64,000 nucleotides of DNA from Leclercia sp. 29361 (GTDB lineage: Bacteria > Pseudomonadota > Gammaproteobacteria > Enterobacterales > Enterobacteriaceae). Location of the stretch: assembly GCF_011290365.1 (NCBI RefSeq), contig NZ_CP049786.1, positions 3,472,001 to 3,536,000 of the forward strand, written 5' to 3'. The notes under the pieces were generated by a model. It made no database searches. It worked only from the letters and a program-made list of their open reading frames with translations, and was not told where the DNA came from. Both the position numbers and the translations under genes were made by a program. Below are positions 43,879 through 54,767 of this stretch, in pieces. Position 1 is the stretch's first letter. The number at the start of each line of letters is the position of its first letter.

Positions 43879-44475
43879 TCAATCCATTAACCCAGAACTG
43901 CGCAAATACTGTAAGAGTATCACCGTTTTGCCGTCCCGTATTTCACCCGATTGTACCATCAATAGCGCCTCGCTAAAGGGCAGCTCCAGGACCTCGATCT
44001 CTTCGTCTTCGATGCCGCCGCCCTTGCCCGCACGTTGGGCATCGCTGTATTCCGCTACGAAGAAATGGACGATTTCCGTCACCCCACCGGGAGACATGTA
44101 CAGCTCAAACACCTTACGCGCCTCACCGACAATAAACCCGGTCTCTTCGATCGCCTCTTTGCGAATGCAGACTTCCGGCTCATCGTTATCCAGCAGCCCG
44201 GCGCAGGTTTCAATCAAGCGTCCGTCGGGATTGCCGTTCACCCAGGTGGCGATACGGAACTGGCGGATCAGCACCACGCTCTGCTTCGCAGGGTTATAGA
44301 GCAGGACCGTGGCACCGTTACCGCGATCGTACACTTCACGTTTGTGGCGCACCACTTCGCCGTTACGTCGCGTCAAATCGTAGGTCAGGTTGCGCAGAAT
44401 GAAATAGTTATCCGAGAGGCACTTGTCTTTAATCAGTTCAATTTTCAAGGTTATACGGGCTCCGTTGCGCGTCAT
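43879..44475 (-). CDS. nudK: GDP-mannose hydrolase NudK (Nudix)
   Basis: This Nudix hydrolase splits GDP-mannose and related nucleotide sugars. The Nudix helix ends KEAIEETGF, with GLLDNDEPE upstream, as in E. coli NudK (191 residues). The start is uncertain: ATG at 44484 gives 201 residues, ATG at 44475 gives 198, and a TTG at 44448 with GGAG upstream would give 189, nearest to E. coli. I list 44475. The first K-12-like residues are [13 protein letters not shown]. Confidence 0.88.
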   Translation of the reverse strand: MTRNGARITLKIELIKDKCLSDNYFILRNLTYDLTRRNGEVVRHKREVYDRGNGATVLLYNPAKQSVVLIRQFRIATWVNGNPDGRLIETCAGLLDNDEPEVCIRKEAIEETGFIVGEARKVFELYMSPGGVTEIVHFFVAEYSDAQRAGKGGGIEDEEIEVLELPFSEALLMVQSGEIRDGKTVILLQYLRSSGLMD

Positions 44476-44519
44476 GGGAGTCATTTTACGCTGTGAAGCC
44501 TGCGTTGTCGTCCGTCGGG

Positions 44520-46469
44520 TTAATGCGCGGCGGGCGCATTAACCCCGAGCCAGTCGACGATGCCCTGGGCGGCGTGTCGCCCTTCCGCCATCGCGGTGAC
44601 CACCAGATCGGCACCGCGCACCGCGTCGCCCCCGGCAAAGATCTGCGGGTTGCTGGTCTGATAGCGGTAGCGCGACTCGACGCTGGCGGCGATCCGCCCC
44701 CAGTCATCCACCTCGACGCCCTGCGCCTGTAGCCAGGGCATGGCATGCGGGTTGAAGCCAAAGGCCATGATCACCGCATCGGCAGGCATCACAAACTCGC
44801 TGCCCTCGATGGGCTCCGGGCGACGGCGGCCCTGGGCATCCGGCTCACCCAGCCGGGTGCGCAGCAGGCGAATACCGTTAACCCGCCCGGTCTCGTCGAG
44901 GGTCAGCTCCACCGGTTGAACGTTGAATTCAAAGGCGGCTCCCTCTTCCCGGGCATTTTTGACCTCTTTTTTCGAGCCCGGCATGTTGGCTTCGTCCCGG
45001 CGGTAGGCGCAGGTCACGCTGGCAGCCCCGTGGCGCAGCGCGGTGCGTACGCAGTCCATCGCCGTATCGCCCCCGCCGAGCACCACCACGTTCAGCCCGG
45101 CGGTATCGACAAAGGGCTCTTCCTCCGACGACGGCAGCCCCATCAGCTGCCGGGTGTTGCCCACCAGGAACGGCAGGGCATCGTAAACGCCGGGTGCATC
45201 CTCATGGGGAATGCCCGCTTTCATCGAACGGTAGGTGCCCACCCCGACAAACAGGGCATCGTATTCGCTGAGCAGCTGCGCCAGCGGGATATCTTTACCC
45301 ACCTCACAGTTGAGCACGAAGCGGATGCCCATCGCCGTGAAGATTTCCCGACGGCGGGCCAGCAGGGATTTATCCAGCTTAAAGGCCGGAATGCCGAAGG
45401 TGAGCAGGCCGCCGATTTCCGGGTGGCGATCGAAGACCGTGACGCTGACCCCGCGACGGATTAACGCATCGGCGCATGCCAGTCCGGCGGGCCCAGCCCC
45501 GATAATGGCGACCTGCTTATTGACCGGGGTAACATGGCTCAGATCGGGCCGCCAGCCTTTGGCCAGCGCCTGGTCGGAGATATAGCGTTCGATATTGCCG
45601 ATGGTCACCGACCCGGCAACGTCGCGCACCGTGCAGGCGCCTTCGCACAGTTTATCCTGGGGGCAGACCCGGCCGGTTACCTCCGGCAGGCAGTTGGTCT
45701 GATGGGATAACTCTACCGCGGCGTCGATATCCCCAGCCTTGACGCACTCAATCCACTGGGGAATGTGGTTGTGCAGCGGGCAGGTCCATTCACACACTGA
45801 ATGCTCCCCGCAGGTCAGGCAGCGGTCGGCCTCACGCTGGGCCTGCGCCGGGCGGAACGGCAGATAAATTTCGTTGAAATTACCCGCTCGTGCTTCGGGC
45901 GCCAGTTTATCCGGCTCGCCGCGGGCGGTCAGGGCAAACATCCGCTCGCGCTTGCTGAGCTCCCGGGGAGTGGTCGCCGCCCCGGTCTGCCACGGCTGCG
46001 CCTCATGACGCGCCGTGCGTACCTGCCGCGTGCGGGCCAGCTGGTTCAGAGTATCGGGCGTAACGCGCGTCAGGGCATCCGCCGGGCAGTTCGCCACGCA
46101 GGCCGGGCCCTCGGGGCGATCCAGACACAGATCGCATTTCTGCGCGGTGGTGGTGACGATCTCCATGGTGCCAAACGGGCAGGCCACCACACAGGCTTTG
46201 CAGCCGATACATTGCTTCGCGTCAACCTGCACGCTGTCGCGCATCCGGCTGATGGCCCCGTTCGGGCAGCTCTGGATGCAGGGGGCATTTTCACAGTGGT
46301 GGCAGGTGACGGCGCTGTGTGTGTTGCCCTCTTTCACCACGGTGATACGAGGGGTAAAATGGCGCGCGCTGAGGGCATGTTGTTCATTATGATGCGCCAT
46401 GACGCACGCCACTTCGCAGGCACGACATCCAATGCAGAGCTGGCTGTTGGCCATAATAAAATGATTCAT
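44520..46469 (-). CDS. aegA: Oxidoreductase AegA (FeS/FAD, glutamate synthase-like)
   Basis: The 649-residue protein has an N-terminal set of four-cysteine 4Fe-4S motifs ([38 protein letters not shown]) and a C-terminal part like the small subunit of glutamate synthase with two nucleotide-binding folds ([14 protein letters not shown] and [13 protein letters not shown]). It matches E. coli AegA (659) less about ten residues after ACPFGTM. A role in anaerobic urate use has been proposed in E. coli. The ATG at 46469 matches the family start MNHFIMAN and has GGGGAAC upstream. Confidence 0.93.
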   Translation of the reverse strand: MNHFIMANSQLCIGCRACEVACVMAHHNEQHALSARHFTPRITVVKEGNTHSAVTCHHCENAPCIQSCPNGAISRMRDSVQVDAKQCIGCKACVVACPFGTMEIVTTTAQKCDLCLDRPEGPACVANCPADALTRVTPDTLNQLARTRQVRTARHEAQPWQTGAATTPRELSKRERMFALTARGEPDKLAPEARAGNFNEIYLPFRPAQAQREADRCLTCGEHSVCEWTCPLHNHIPQWIECVKAGDIDAAVELSHQTNCLPEVTGRVCPQDKLCEGACTVRDVAGSVTIGNIERYISDQALAKGWRPDLSHVTPVNKQVAIIGAGPAGLACADALIRRGVSVTVFDRHPEIGGLLTFGIPAFKLDKSLLARRREIFTAMGIRFVLNCEVGKDIPLAQLLSEYDALFVGVGTYRSMKAGIPHEDAPGVYDALPFLVGNTRQLMGLPSSEEEPFVDTAGLNVVVLGGGDTAMDCVRTALRHGAASVTCAYRRDEANMPGSKKEVKNAREEGAAFEFNVQPVELTLDETGRVNGIRLLRTRLGEPDAQGRRRPEPIEGSEFVMPADAVIMAFGFNPHAMPWLQAQGVEVDDWGRIAASVESRYRYQTSNPQIFAGGDAVRGADLVVTAMAEGRHAAQGIVDWLGVNAPAAH

Positions 46470-46687
46470 CACGGTTCCCCTGCTGGGCTGAATAACCTTA
46501 TTCTTTGTATGAATAATGTATTTACCCACCGCAACGGATTCAGGCAATGTTCAATTGCCCAGGAACGCGAACTATTTCGCCTGAACCTGTGTCAGATCAA
46601 TTAATTTCATTCCTGATGAAATTACGTTTCATTCCCTCCGCGGAAACGCTTATCAGGTCTGTATCGTATTAGCTCAGGACGCGATTT

Positions 46688-48382
46688 GTGATTGTAAAAC
46701 AACCGGTTTCACGCAGCCTTGCCCGGGCCTTTTTCGCCATCATTGTGCTGTCGCTACTGACCAGCGCCATCGCCCTGTTTACTCTCGCCAGCAGTCAGCG
46801 CGACGCCGAAGCGATCAACCTGGCAGGGTCATTGCGCATGCAGAGCTATCGCCTGGGTTACGATATGCAGCGGGGCAGCGCCGATCTGCTGCCCCATCGC
46901 CAGACCTGGCAGCAAACGCTGAACGCCCCCGCCCTGCTGACGCTGAAAAGCTGGTACGTGCCGGATGAGGTTCAACAGCATTATCACCAGCTGCAGCTGG
47001 CGTGGCACGGGGTAAGCGAGAAGCTCGATCAGGGCGATTACGCCTGGTATCAGAACCATATGGATGAGTATGTGGCGCGTATTGACGCCTTTGTCCTCTC
47101 CCTGCAGCATTACGCCGAACATAAAATCCAGCTGGTGTTCGCCATCTCCTTTGCCGGCGGGATCGGCATCATCCTGCTGGCATTCAACACGCTGCGGCGG
47201 ATCCGCCGGCAGGTGGTCGCCCCGCTCAATCATCTGGTCGCCTCCAGCCTGCACATCGAACAGGGCCGGTTTGATACCCCGGTCCCGGATACCGATCTGC
47301 CGAACGAGCTTGGTCTACTTTCCCGCACCTTTAACCATATGGCCACCGAGCTGCACAGCCTGTATCGCTCGCTGGAAATCTCGGTTGAGGAGAAGACGCA
47401 CCATCTGCACGAGGCCCACCAGCAGCTGGAGATGTTGTTTACCTGTTCGCAGGAGATGAACACCAGCAAGATCGACAGCCACTGTTTCCGTCATATCCTG
47501 CAAACCGTGCGCGAATACACCGGAATTACCTGGCTGGCGCTGCATACCAGCGACGGCTGGAAAATGCAGGAGGGCGAGGCCGCCGAACACCTTGAGACGC
47601 AGGTGCTGCCGGTCATTATGCTGGAGACCCGCTTCGGTGAGCTGCGCTGGCAAAGCGGGCAGCGCGCCGTTCCGATCCCACTGATGAAAAACGTCGCCAC
47701 CATGCTCGGGCGTGGCCTCTTCTCCAACCAGGCTCAGAAGCACTACCACCAGCTGCTGTTGATGGAGGAGCGCGCCACTATCGCCCGCGAGCTGCACGAC
47801 TCGCTGGCGCAGGTGCTGTCGTATCTGCGTATCCAGCTGACGCTGCTCAAACATACGGTGCCGGAGGAGAACGAGCCGGCGCAGGCGATCATTACCGATT
47901 TCTCCCGGGCGCTGAATGCCGCTTACCGCCAGCTGCGCGAGCTGCTGACCACCTTCCGCCTGACCCTGAATCAGGCCAACCTCCCCGCCGCGCTGCAGGA
48001 GACGCTGGACGATCTGCAGAAGCAGACCAGCGCAACAGTGCGCCTCGACTGTCGGCTCTCCTCCCTGGCGCTGGACGCCCAGATGCAGGTTCACCTGCTG
48101 CAGATTGTGCGCGAGGCAGTGCTGAACGCCATCAAGCACGCCCAGGCCAGCGATATTCAGGTCAGCTGCGTTACCGCCCCGGACGGCAGCCATACGGTGA
48201 GCATTCGCGACGACGGGATTGGAATTGGCGACGCCAGCGAGCCGCCGGGTCACTACGGTCTGAACATCATGCGCGAGCGCGCCGACAGGCTCGGAGGCAC
48301 CCTGCACTTCTCCCAGCCACCCGGCGGAGGGACGCAGGTCAGCGTCTGTTTCCGCTCGTCAGCCGGTACCGAGGGTAAATAA
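46688..48382 (+). CDS. narQ: Nitrate/nitrite sensor kinase NarQ
   Basis: The 564-residue inner-membrane kinase senses nitrate/nitrite and phosphorylates NarL and NarP. It has two membrane helices flanking a periplasmic domain, with the ligand P box INLAGSLRMQSYRLGYD, then HAMP, a signalling region and a HisKA_3 domain with phospho-His in ARELHDSLAQVLS and ATPase GLNIMRERADRLGGT. Start is GTG, as the reading frame aligns with E. coli MIVK; no better ATG exists. It is divergent from aegA. Confidence 0.96.
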   Translation: MIVKQPVSRSLARAFFAIIVLSLLTSAIALFTLASSQRDAEAINLAGSLRMQSYRLGYDMQRGSADLLPHRQTWQQTLNAPALLTLKSWYVPDEVQQHYHQLQLAWHGVSEKLDQGDYAWYQNHMDEYVARIDAFVLSLQHYAEHKIQLVFAISFAGGIGIILLAFNTLRRIRRQVVAPLNHLVASSLHIEQGRFDTPVPDTDLPNELGLLSRTFNHMATELHSLYRSLEISVEEKTHHLHEAHQQLEMLFTCSQEMNTSKIDSHCFRHILQTVREYTGITWLALHTSDGWKMQEGEAAEHLETQVLPVIMLETRFGELRWQSGQRAVPIPLMKNVATMLGRGLFSNQAQKHYHQLLLMEERATIARELHDSLAQVLSYLRIQLTLLKHTVPEENEPAQAIITDFSRALNAAYRQLRELLTTFRLTLNQANLPAALQETLDDLQKQTSATVRLDCRLSSLALDAQMQVHLLQIVREAVLNAIKHAQASDIQVSCVTAPDGSHTVSIRDDGIGIGDASEPPGHYGLNIMRERADRLGGTLHFSQPPGGGTQVSVCFRSSAGTEGK

Positions 48383-48460
48383 CGGTAAAATCAGGGGGGA
48401 ATGTCACCGCTCAACCATGGGGATGGGCAATACTCACCGCTTCAGGATAATCGCGCGGAT

Positions 48461-48508
<48 letters not shown>

Positions 48509-48579
48509 ATCCGCCTTGCCGCTAGAGTGATGCGGGCAATGTACAATGACGACGCGCAGCAAAACGAGGTCTTATTTTA

Positions 48580-51500
48580 ATGGCGAATTTTTTCATCGAT
48601 CGCCCCATTTTTGCCTGGGTGCTGGCAATTCTGTTGTGCCTGACCGGCACGCTGGCCATTTTTTCCCTTCCTGTTGAGCAGTATCCGGATCTGGCTCCGC
48701 CTAACGTGCGGATCACGGCTAACTATCCGGGGGCCTCCGCACAGACCCTTGAGAATACCGTCACCCAGGTGATCGAGCAGAACATGACCGGCCTCGACAA
48801 CCTGATGTACATGTCCTCCCAGAGTAGCGCTACCGGGCAGGCGACGGTCACGCTGAGCTTTACCGCGGGCGCTGACCCGGATGAAGCGGTGCAGCAGGTG
48901 CAGAACCAGCTCCAGTCCGCGCTGCGTAAGCTGCCGCAGGCGGTGCAGAATCAGGGCGTGACGGTGCGTAAAACCGGCGATACCAACATCCTTACCATCG
49001 CCTTTGTCTCCACCGACGGGTCGATGGATAAGCAGGATATCGCCGACTATGTCGCCAGTAATATTCAGGATCCGCTCAGCCGCATCAACGGCGTGGGGGA
49101 TATCGACGCCTACGGCTCGCAATACTCGATGCGCATCTGGCTCGATCCGGCGAAGCTGAACAGTTTCCAGATGACGGCAAAAGACGTCACCGACGCCATC
49201 GAATCGCAAAACGCGCAGATTGCGGTCGGCCAGCTGGGCGGTACGCCGTCCATTGATAAGCAGGCGCTGAACGCCACCATCAACTCCCAGTCGCTGTTGC
49301 AGACCCCCCAGCAGTTCCGCGATATCACCCTGCGCGTCAACCAGGACGGCTCGGAAGTGCGGCTGGGTGATGTCGCTACCGTGGAGATGGGCGCGGAGAA
49401 GTACGATTACCTGAGCCGCTTCAACGGCAAGCAGGCCTCCGGTCTGGGGGTCAAGCTGGCCTCCGGGGCCAACGAGATGGCCACGGCTGAACAGGTCATC
49501 AGCCGCCTCGATGAGCTGTCGCACTATTTCCCCCACGGGCTCGAATACAAAATTGCTTACGAAACCACCTCTTTTGTGAAGGCTTCGATTGAGGATGTGG
49601 TGAAAACCCTGCTGGAAGCCATCGCCCTGGTGTTCCTGGTGATGTACCTGTTCCTGCAAAATTTCCGCGCCACGCTGATCCCGACCATCGCGGTACCGGT
49701 GGTGCTAATGGGCACCTTCACGGTGCTGTACGCCTTTGGCTATAGCATCAACACCCTCACCATGTTTGCGATGGTGCTGGCGATAGGCCTGCTGGTGGAT
49801 GACGCCATCGTGGTGGTGGAGAACGTCGAACGTATCATGAGCGAAGAGGGGCTCTCCCCGCGCGAGGCGACGCGAAAATCGATGAAGCAGATCCAGGGGG
49901 CGCTGGTGGGGATTGCCATGGTGCTGTCGGCGGTGTTTGTGCCGATGGCCTTCTTTGGCGGCACCACCGGCGCGATCTACCGCCAGTTCTCCATCACCAT
50001 CGTCTCAGCGATGGTGCTGTCGGTGCTGGTGGCGATGATCCTCACCCCGGCGCTGTGCGCCACCCTGCTTAAACCGCTGCATAAGGGTGAGCAGCACGGC
50101 CAGAAAGGGTTCTTTGGCTGGTTCAACCGTATGTTTAACCGCAACGCCGCGCGCTATGAGGCGGGCGTCGGGCGGATACTGCATCGCAGCCTGCGCTGGG
50201 TGCTGATCTACGTCCTGCTACTGGGCGGCATGGTGTTCATGTTCCTGCGTCTGCCCACCTCGTTCCTGCCCCTGGAAGATCGGGGCATGTTCATCACCTC
50301 GGTGCAGTTGCCCAGCGGCTCTACCCAACAGCAGACCCTGAAGGTGGTCCAGCAGGTCGAGCAGTACTTCTTCACTAAAGAGAAGGATAGCGTGCTGTCG
50401 GTCTTTGCCACCGTGGGCTCTGGCCCCGGCGGGAACGGGCAGAACGTGGCGCGTATGTTCGTGCGCCTGAAAGACTGGGATGAGCGCGATGCCAAAACCG
50501 GCAGCTCGTTCGCCATTATCGAGCGCGCCACTAAAGCCTTCAGCCACATTAAAGAGGCGCGGGTCTTCGCCAGCAGCCCACCGGCGATCAGCGGGCTCGG
50601 CAGTTCGGCAGGTTTTGATATGGAGCTGCAGGATCACGCCGGGGCCGGACATGTGGCGCTGATGGCCGCGCGCGACCGCCTGCTGGAGCTGGCCGGGGAA
50701 GATCCTTCCCTCACCCGCGTGCGTCACAACGGTCTGGATGACAGCCCGCAGCTGCAGATTGATATCGACCAGCGTAAGGCGCAGGCACTCGGCGTGGACA
50801 TTGACGATATCAATGACACCCTGCAAACCGCGTGGGGATCGAGCTATGTGAACGACTTTATGGATCGGGGCCGCGTGAAAAAGGTCTACGTGCAGGCGGC
50901 GGCCAAATATCGCATGCTGCCGGACGATATCAACATGTGGTATGTGCGTAACAAAGATGGCGGTATGGTGCCCTTTTCGGCCTTTGCCACCTCGCGCTGG
51001 GAGACTGGCTCCCCACGTATGGAGCGCTACAACGGCTATTCGGCGGTAGAGATTGTCGGTGAGGCCGCGCCGGGCGTGAGTACCGGTACGGCGATGGATT
51101 TGATGGAAAATCTGGTCCAGCAGCTGCCTGCCGGTTTTGGTCTTGAGTGGACTGCGATGTCCTATCAGGAGCGCCTCTCCGGTGCCCAGGCACCGGCGCT
51201 GTATGCTCTGTCGCTGCTGGTGGTGTTCCTCTGTCTGGCCGCCCTGTACGAGAGCTGGTCGGTGCCGTTCTCGGTGATGCTGGTGGTGCCGCTGGGGGTG
51301 ATTGGCGCCCTGCTCGCCACCTGGATGCGTGGGCTGGAGAATGACGTCTACTTCCAGGTCGGGCTGCTAACGGTTATTGGCCTGTCCGCGAAGAACGCCA
51401 TTCTGATTGTTGAGTTTGCTAACGAGATGAATGAGAAAGGTCAGGAGCTGATGGCAGCGACCCTTGATGCCTGTCGTCAGCGCCTGCGCCCGATACTGAT

Positions 51501-51693
51501 GACCTCGCTGGCGTTTATCTTTGGCGTGCTGCCGATGGCTACCAGCTCTGGCGCGGGATCGAGCAGCCAGCACGCGGTGGGAACCGGGGTGATGGGCGGG
51601 ATGATCTCCGCGACTATCCTCGCCATTTACTTTGTTCCGCTGTTCTTTGTGCTGGTCCGTCGACGTTTCCCGTTAAAGGAACGACAGAAATAA
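48580..51693 (+). CDS. acrD: RND multidrug efflux pump AcrD
   Basis: The 1037-residue inner-membrane proton antiporter exports aminoglycosides and other amphiphilic drugs with AcrA and TolC. It has the RND layout of twelve membrane helices and two large periplasmic loops, with the proton-relay aspartates in [14 protein letters not shown]. Same length as E. coli AcrD. It stands alone, without a membrane-fusion gene, which fits AcrD rather than AcrB. A BaeR-like box lies upstream and a terminator follows. Confidence 0.96.
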   Translation: MANFFIDRPIFAWVLAILLCLTGTLAIFSLPVEQYPDLAPPNVRITANYPGASAQTLENTVTQVIEQNMTGLDNLMYMSSQSSATGQATVTLSFTAGADPDEAVQQVQNQLQSALRKLPQAVQNQGVTVRKTGDTNILTIAFVSTDGSMDKQDIADYVASNIQDPLSRINGVGDIDAYGSQYSMRIWLDPAKLNSFQMTAKDVTDAIESQNAQIAVGQLGGTPSIDKQALNATINSQSLLQTPQQFRDITLRVNQDGSEVRLGDVATVEMGAEKYDYLSRFNGKQASGLGVKLASGANEMATAEQVISRLDELSHYFPHGLEYKIAYETTSFVKASIEDVVKTLLEAIALVFLVMYLFLQNFRATLIPTIAVPVVLMGTFTVLYAFGYSINTLTMFAMVLAIGLLVDDAIVVVENVERIMSEEGLSPREATRKSMKQIQGALVGIAMVLSAVFVPMAFFGGTTGAIYRQFSITIVSAMVLSVLVAMILTPALCATLLKPLHKGEQHGQKGFFGWFNRMFNRNAARYEAGVGRILHRSLRWVLIYVLLLGGMVFMFLRLPTSFLPLEDRGMFITSVQLPSGSTQQQTLKVVQQVEQYFFTKEKDSVLSVFATVGSGPGGNGQNVARMFVRLKDWDERDAKTGSSFAIIERATKAFSHIKEARVFASSPPAISGLGSSAGFDMELQDHAGAGHVALMAARDRLLELAGEDPSLTRVRHNGLDDSPQLQIDIDQRKAQALGVDIDDINDTLQTAWGSSYVNDFMDRGRVKKVYVQAAAKYRMLPDDINMWYVRNKDGGMVPFSAFATSRWETGSPRMERYNGYSAVEIVGEAAPGVSTGTAMDLMENLVQQLPAGFGLEWTAMSYQERLSGAQAPALYALSLLVVFLCLAALYESWSVPFSVMLVVPLGVIGALLATWMRGLENDVYFQVGLLTVIGLSAKNAILIVEFANEMNEKGQELMAATLDACRQRLRPILMTSLAFIFGVLPMATSSGAGSSSQHAVGTGVMGGMISATILAIYFVPLFFVLVRRRFPLKERQK

Positions 51694-51705
51694 GATGTTG
51701 AAAAT

Positions 51706-51736
51706 GAAAAAGGCGTCCTTACCGGCCGCCTTTTTT
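51706..51736 (+). terminator. acrD terminator
   Basis: AAAAAGGCG and CGCCTTTTTT flank a 12-base loop right after acrD, ending in a T6 run. Confidence 0.75.
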
Positions 51737-51800
51737 GTGTGTTTATTTTCACACTATAGTTATTTAGCTAATTAAGTGCTCTTGCATTTCTTCCTGAATG

Positions 51801-51860
51801 TCATTTACGAAGCATGCCTTCGATAAAATCTTTCCAGTTCCCCAGTTCACGTTCAATCAT
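51801..51860 (-). CDS. ypfM: Small protein YpfM (19 residues)
   Basis: The minus strand encodes MIERELGNWKDFIEGMLRK, which differs from the E. coli small protein YpfM by a single residue as I recall it (Val to Gly at position 15). AGAGAGG lies eight bases before the ATG. It has no membrane segment; Trp and charged residues suggest a short amphipathic helix. Function unknown. It is convergent with acrD, as in E. coli. Confidence 0.88.
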   Translation of the reverse strand: MIERELGNWKDFIEGMLRK

Positions 51861-52248
51861 AACTACCTCTCTTATTATTATGGCCATTCTACGAGAATAT
51901 ATCATCATTGTGAAGACTTTTTAATCAGCTCTTCTGCTCTACCCCCGTTGGTACGACTGGCTTGTAGATAATATGGGTCCAGTCCGATAAATTTTATGTG
52001 ACCAACTGCAACATTTTGAAATAACCTTGATTAACGATGAAAAAATTAATTAGCGACTGTTCTTACACGACTTTTTAGCGCCTGGACTTCTATGCGATAA
52101 AGATGAAATAATATTCATAACCTGTACGTTATTTATGCCAGGCATGGATATAAAATAATGTCATAAAACAAATGTGTTATATTTCCGCAATTGTTGAAGC
52201 TTCGAAAATACTGAGCAACTGGCCACTATTAAGACAAAAGGATTCACC
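51861..52248. other. AT-rich intergenic region between ypfM and yffB
   Basis: This 388-bp stretch is much more AT-rich than its surroundings and has no supported gene. It should hold the promoters of ypfM (left) and yffB (right). A 13-codon frame at 52037 has no ribosome site and is not called. I see no clear terminator or palindrome. Confidence 0.7.
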
Positions 52249-52605
52249 ATGATCACCCTGTACGGCATCAAAAATTGCGACACCATCAAAAAAGCCCGCC
52301 GCTGGCTGGACGATAATCATGTCGATTACCGGTTTCATGACTATCGCGTCGACGGTCTGGATGCTGATTTAATGCAGAAGTTTATCGCTGAGCTGGGCTG
52401 GGAAGCGCTGCTGAACACCCGCGGCACCACCTGGCGCAAACTGGATGAAAATCACCGCGCCAGTATCAATAATGCCGACAGCGCCGCTGCCTTAATGCTT
52501 GAAATGCCAGCAATCATCAAACGCCCATTGCTCTGGGCGCCCGGTAAGCCTATGCTGCTGGGTTTTAACGAAAACCAATACCAAACCTATTTTATTGAGG
52601 TGTAG
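52249..52605 (+). CDS. yffB: ArsC/Spx-family protein YffB
   Basis: The 118-residue thioredoxin-fold protein of the ArsC family matches E. coli YffB. The catalytic cysteine of the family lies in [15 protein letters not shown]. It is probably a glutathione-dependent thiol enzyme; arsenate reduction is not shown. The start has AAAGGATTC upstream. dapE begins three bases after its stop, so they form one operon. Confidence 0.93.
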   Translation: MITLYGIKNCDTIKKARRWLDDNHVDYRFHDYRVDGLDADLMQKFIAELGWEALLNTRGTTWRKLDENHRASINNADSAAALMLEMPAIIKRPLLWAPGKPMLLGFNENQYQTYFIEV

Positions 52606-52608
52606 TCT

Positions 52609-53736
52609 ATGTCATGCCCGGTCATTGAGCTGACTCAGCAGCTTATTCGCCGCCCCTCCCTGAGCCCGGATGATGCGGGTTGTCAGGCGCTGATGATCGA
52701 ACGCCTGCGGGCGATTGGTTTTACCGTCGAACCTATGGATTTTGGCGATACGCAAAATTTCTGGGCCTGGCGCGGTCAGGGCGAAACGCTGGCGTTTGCC
52801 GGACATACTGATGTGGTGCCAGCCGGTGACGCTGACCGCTGGATCAATCCCCCTTTCGAACCAACGATCCGCGACGGCATGCTGTTTGGTCGCGGCGCGG
52901 CCGACATGAAAGGTTCCCTGGCAGCGATGGTGGTTGCCGCCGAACGTTTCGTGGCGCAATACCCGAACCATAAAGGCCGTCTGGCGTTTTTAATCACTTC
53001 CGATGAAGAAGCCAGCGCCAAAAACGGCACCGTGAAGGTAGTGGAAGCGCTGATGGCGCGCAACGAACGTCTGGATTACTGCCTGGTGGGCGAGCCGTCC
53101 AGCACTGAGGTGGTGGGTGACGTGGTCAAAAATGGCCGTCGCGGCTCGATGACCTGTAACCTCACTATCCATGGCGTGCAGGGGCACGTGGCCTATCCGC
53201 ATCTGGCCGATAACCCGGTACACCGCGCCGCGCCAATGCTCAACGAGCTGGTGGGGATCGAGTGGGACAAGGGCAACGACTATTTCCCGCCGACCAGCAT
53301 GCAGATTGCCAACATTCAGGCCGGCACCGGCAGCAACAACGTCATCCCCGGCGATCTGTTTGTACAGTTTAACTTCCGCTTCAGTACCGAACTGACCGAC
53401 GAGATGATCAAAGCCCGCGTCGCGGCCCTGCTGGAGAAACACCAGCTGCGCTACAGCGTGGACTGGTGGATTTCCGGCCAGCCGTTCCTGACCGGCCGCG
53501 GGAAGCTGGTGGATGCGGTGGTTAACGCTATCGCGCACTATAATGAAATTAAACCGCAACTGCTGACCACGGGCGGCACATCCGACGGACGCTTTATTGC
53601 CCGTATGGGTGCACAGGTGGTCGAACTTGGGCCGGTGAATGCCACCATTCATAAAATCAATGAATGCGTGAATGCCGCTGATTTGCAGCTGCTGGCCCGT
53701 ATGTATCAACGTATCATGGAGCAACTCGTCGCCTGA
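52609..53736 (+). CDS. dapE: Succinyl-diaminopimelate desuccinylase
   Basis: The 375-residue di-zinc enzyme makes LL-diaminopimelate for lysine and peptidoglycan. Metal and catalytic sites are visible in [27 protein letters not shown] and [13 protein letters not shown], with His in [10 protein letters not shown]. Same length as E. coli DapE. It lies between yffB and ypfN in one direction. Confidence 0.98.
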   Translation: MSCPVIELTQQLIRRPSLSPDDAGCQALMIERLRAIGFTVEPMDFGDTQNFWAWRGQGETLAFAGHTDVVPAGDADRWINPPFEPTIRDGMLFGRGAADMKGSLAAMVVAAERFVAQYPNHKGRLAFLITSDEEASAKNGTVKVVEALMARNERLDYCLVGEPSSTEVVGDVVKNGRRGSMTCNLTIHGVQGHVAYPHLADNPVHRAAPMLNELVGIEWDKGNDYFPPTSMQIANIQAGTGSNNVIPGDLFVQFNFRFSTELTDEMIKARVAALLEKHQLRYSVDWWISGQPFLTGRGKLVDAVVNAIAHYNEIKPQLLTTGGTSDGRFIARMGAQVVELGPVNATIHKINECVNAADLQLLARMYQRIMEQLVA

Positions 53737-53762
53737 CGGTTGCCCTGAAGAAGGATAAGCGA

Positions 53763-53960
53763 ATGGACTGGCTGGCTAAATACTGGTGGATTTTGGTACT
53801 GGTTTTTCTGGTAGGCGTGCTGCTGAACGTGATCAAGGATCTCAAGCGCGTTGACCATAAGAAATTCCTCGCCAACAAACCTGACCTCCCCCCACATCGT
53901 GACTTTAACGACAAGTGGGATGATGAAGACGACTGGCCGAAGAAGGACCAGAAGAAGTAA
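53763..53960 (+). CDS. ypfN: UPF0370 membrane protein YpfN
   Basis: The 65-residue protein has one N-terminal membrane helix (about residues 5-25) and a charged Asp/Lys/Trp-rich tail. It matches E. coli YpfN (UPF0370). Function unknown. It follows dapE by 26 bp with AAGGATAAGCGA upstream. Confidence 0.93.
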   Translation: MDWLAKYWWILVLVFLVGVLLNVIKDLKRVDHKKFLANKPDLPPHRDFNDKWDDEDDWPKKDQKK

Positions 53961-53965
53961 TGTCT

Positions 53966-53994
53966 TAACCCTCTCCCCGCTGGGGAGAGGGTTA
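53966..53994. repeat. CCCTCTCC palindrome between ypfN and ypfH
   Basis: TAACCCTCTCCCC-GCT-GGGGAGAGGGTTA is a perfect 13-bp-arm palindrome between convergent genes. It may act as a terminator although it lacks a T run; it belongs to the family at 36976, 42647 and 61756. Confidence 0.8.
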
Positions 53995-53998
53995 GCCC

Positions 53999-54694
53999 TC
54001 ATAAAAACTCAACAATGCCGTCGTCGTTCGGCTTACCGCCGCTGAGTACTTCATCGAAGTAGTGTTTCGGCACGGTAAAACGCAGATGATCCAACGCAAA
54101 CTGCATACTGCGCTCGTCAATGGCGTGTCCCAGATCGTCAACAATATCCAGCGTCACATCGCCGCCCGCGCGGATCAGCGCTTCCTGACCGGCAACCGCA
54201 TGGGATAGCTCAATGACGTGATCCTCCCCGCCGTGGATCAGGTGGATCGTAGTCGCCGTATTCGCCCGTTCCGGCAGGGTCGCGTAGCGGCCATTGAACG
54301 CAATCACCCGCGAGGCTAACCCCGGCTCGGCTTTCACACTCTCCAGCGCCATGATCGCCCCTTGAGAAAAGCCGATCAGCGCGGTGGCATTCGCGCCAAC
54401 ACCGCTTTGCTGCTGCCAGTAACGCACCGTCCCGACAAAGGTCGGCATGATCGCATCCACCCGCTCCTGACGGCTCTCTTCAGTCACGCCCTGCACCGAA
54501 AACCACTGCCGACCATCGGGGCCGCACGGCTCTGCGCCGCCCACGCTGACCACCAGAGCATCAGGAAACAGAGGCGCAAACCAGCTGCCAATCTGCGCCA
54601 TATTGGCCGGGTTATCGCCGACGCCATGAAACAGCAGCAGTAGCTGTTTAGCCGGACGATCGGGGCTCTGGACAACAAAATGGTCATGTTTCAT
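53999..54694 (-). CDS. ypfH: Serine esterase YpfH
   Basis: The 231-residue alpha/beta hydrolase has nucleophile elbow GFSQGAIMAL and catalytic His in DLGHAIDERS. It matches E. coli YpfH, a carboxylesterase on short acyl esters of unknown natural substrate. It is separated from the upstream tmcA by 73 bp. Confidence 0.94.
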   Translation of the reverse strand: MKHDHFVVQSPDRPAKQLLLLFHGVGDNPANMAQIGSWFAPLFPDALVVSVGGAEPCGPDGRQWFSVQGVTEESRQERVDAIMPTFVGTVRYWQQQSGVGANATALIGFSQGAIMALESVKAEPGLASRVIAFNGRYATLPERANTATTIHLIHGGEDHVIELSHAVAGQEALIRAGGDVTLDIVDDLGHAIDERSMQFALDHLRFTVPKHYFDEVLSGGKPNDDGIVEFL

Positions 54695-54767
54695 GGCAGT
54701 CTCCTTATTTGATAAGCGGGATTCTACGCCTGACAGGCAGAATGAACATGCCAGTTTACTGATGAAG

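Noticed and set aside
52037..52078. 13-codon frame MKKLISDCSYTTF in the ypfM-yffB gap
   Set aside because: There is no ribosome site and no known counterpart; such frames are common by chance in AT-rich DNA.
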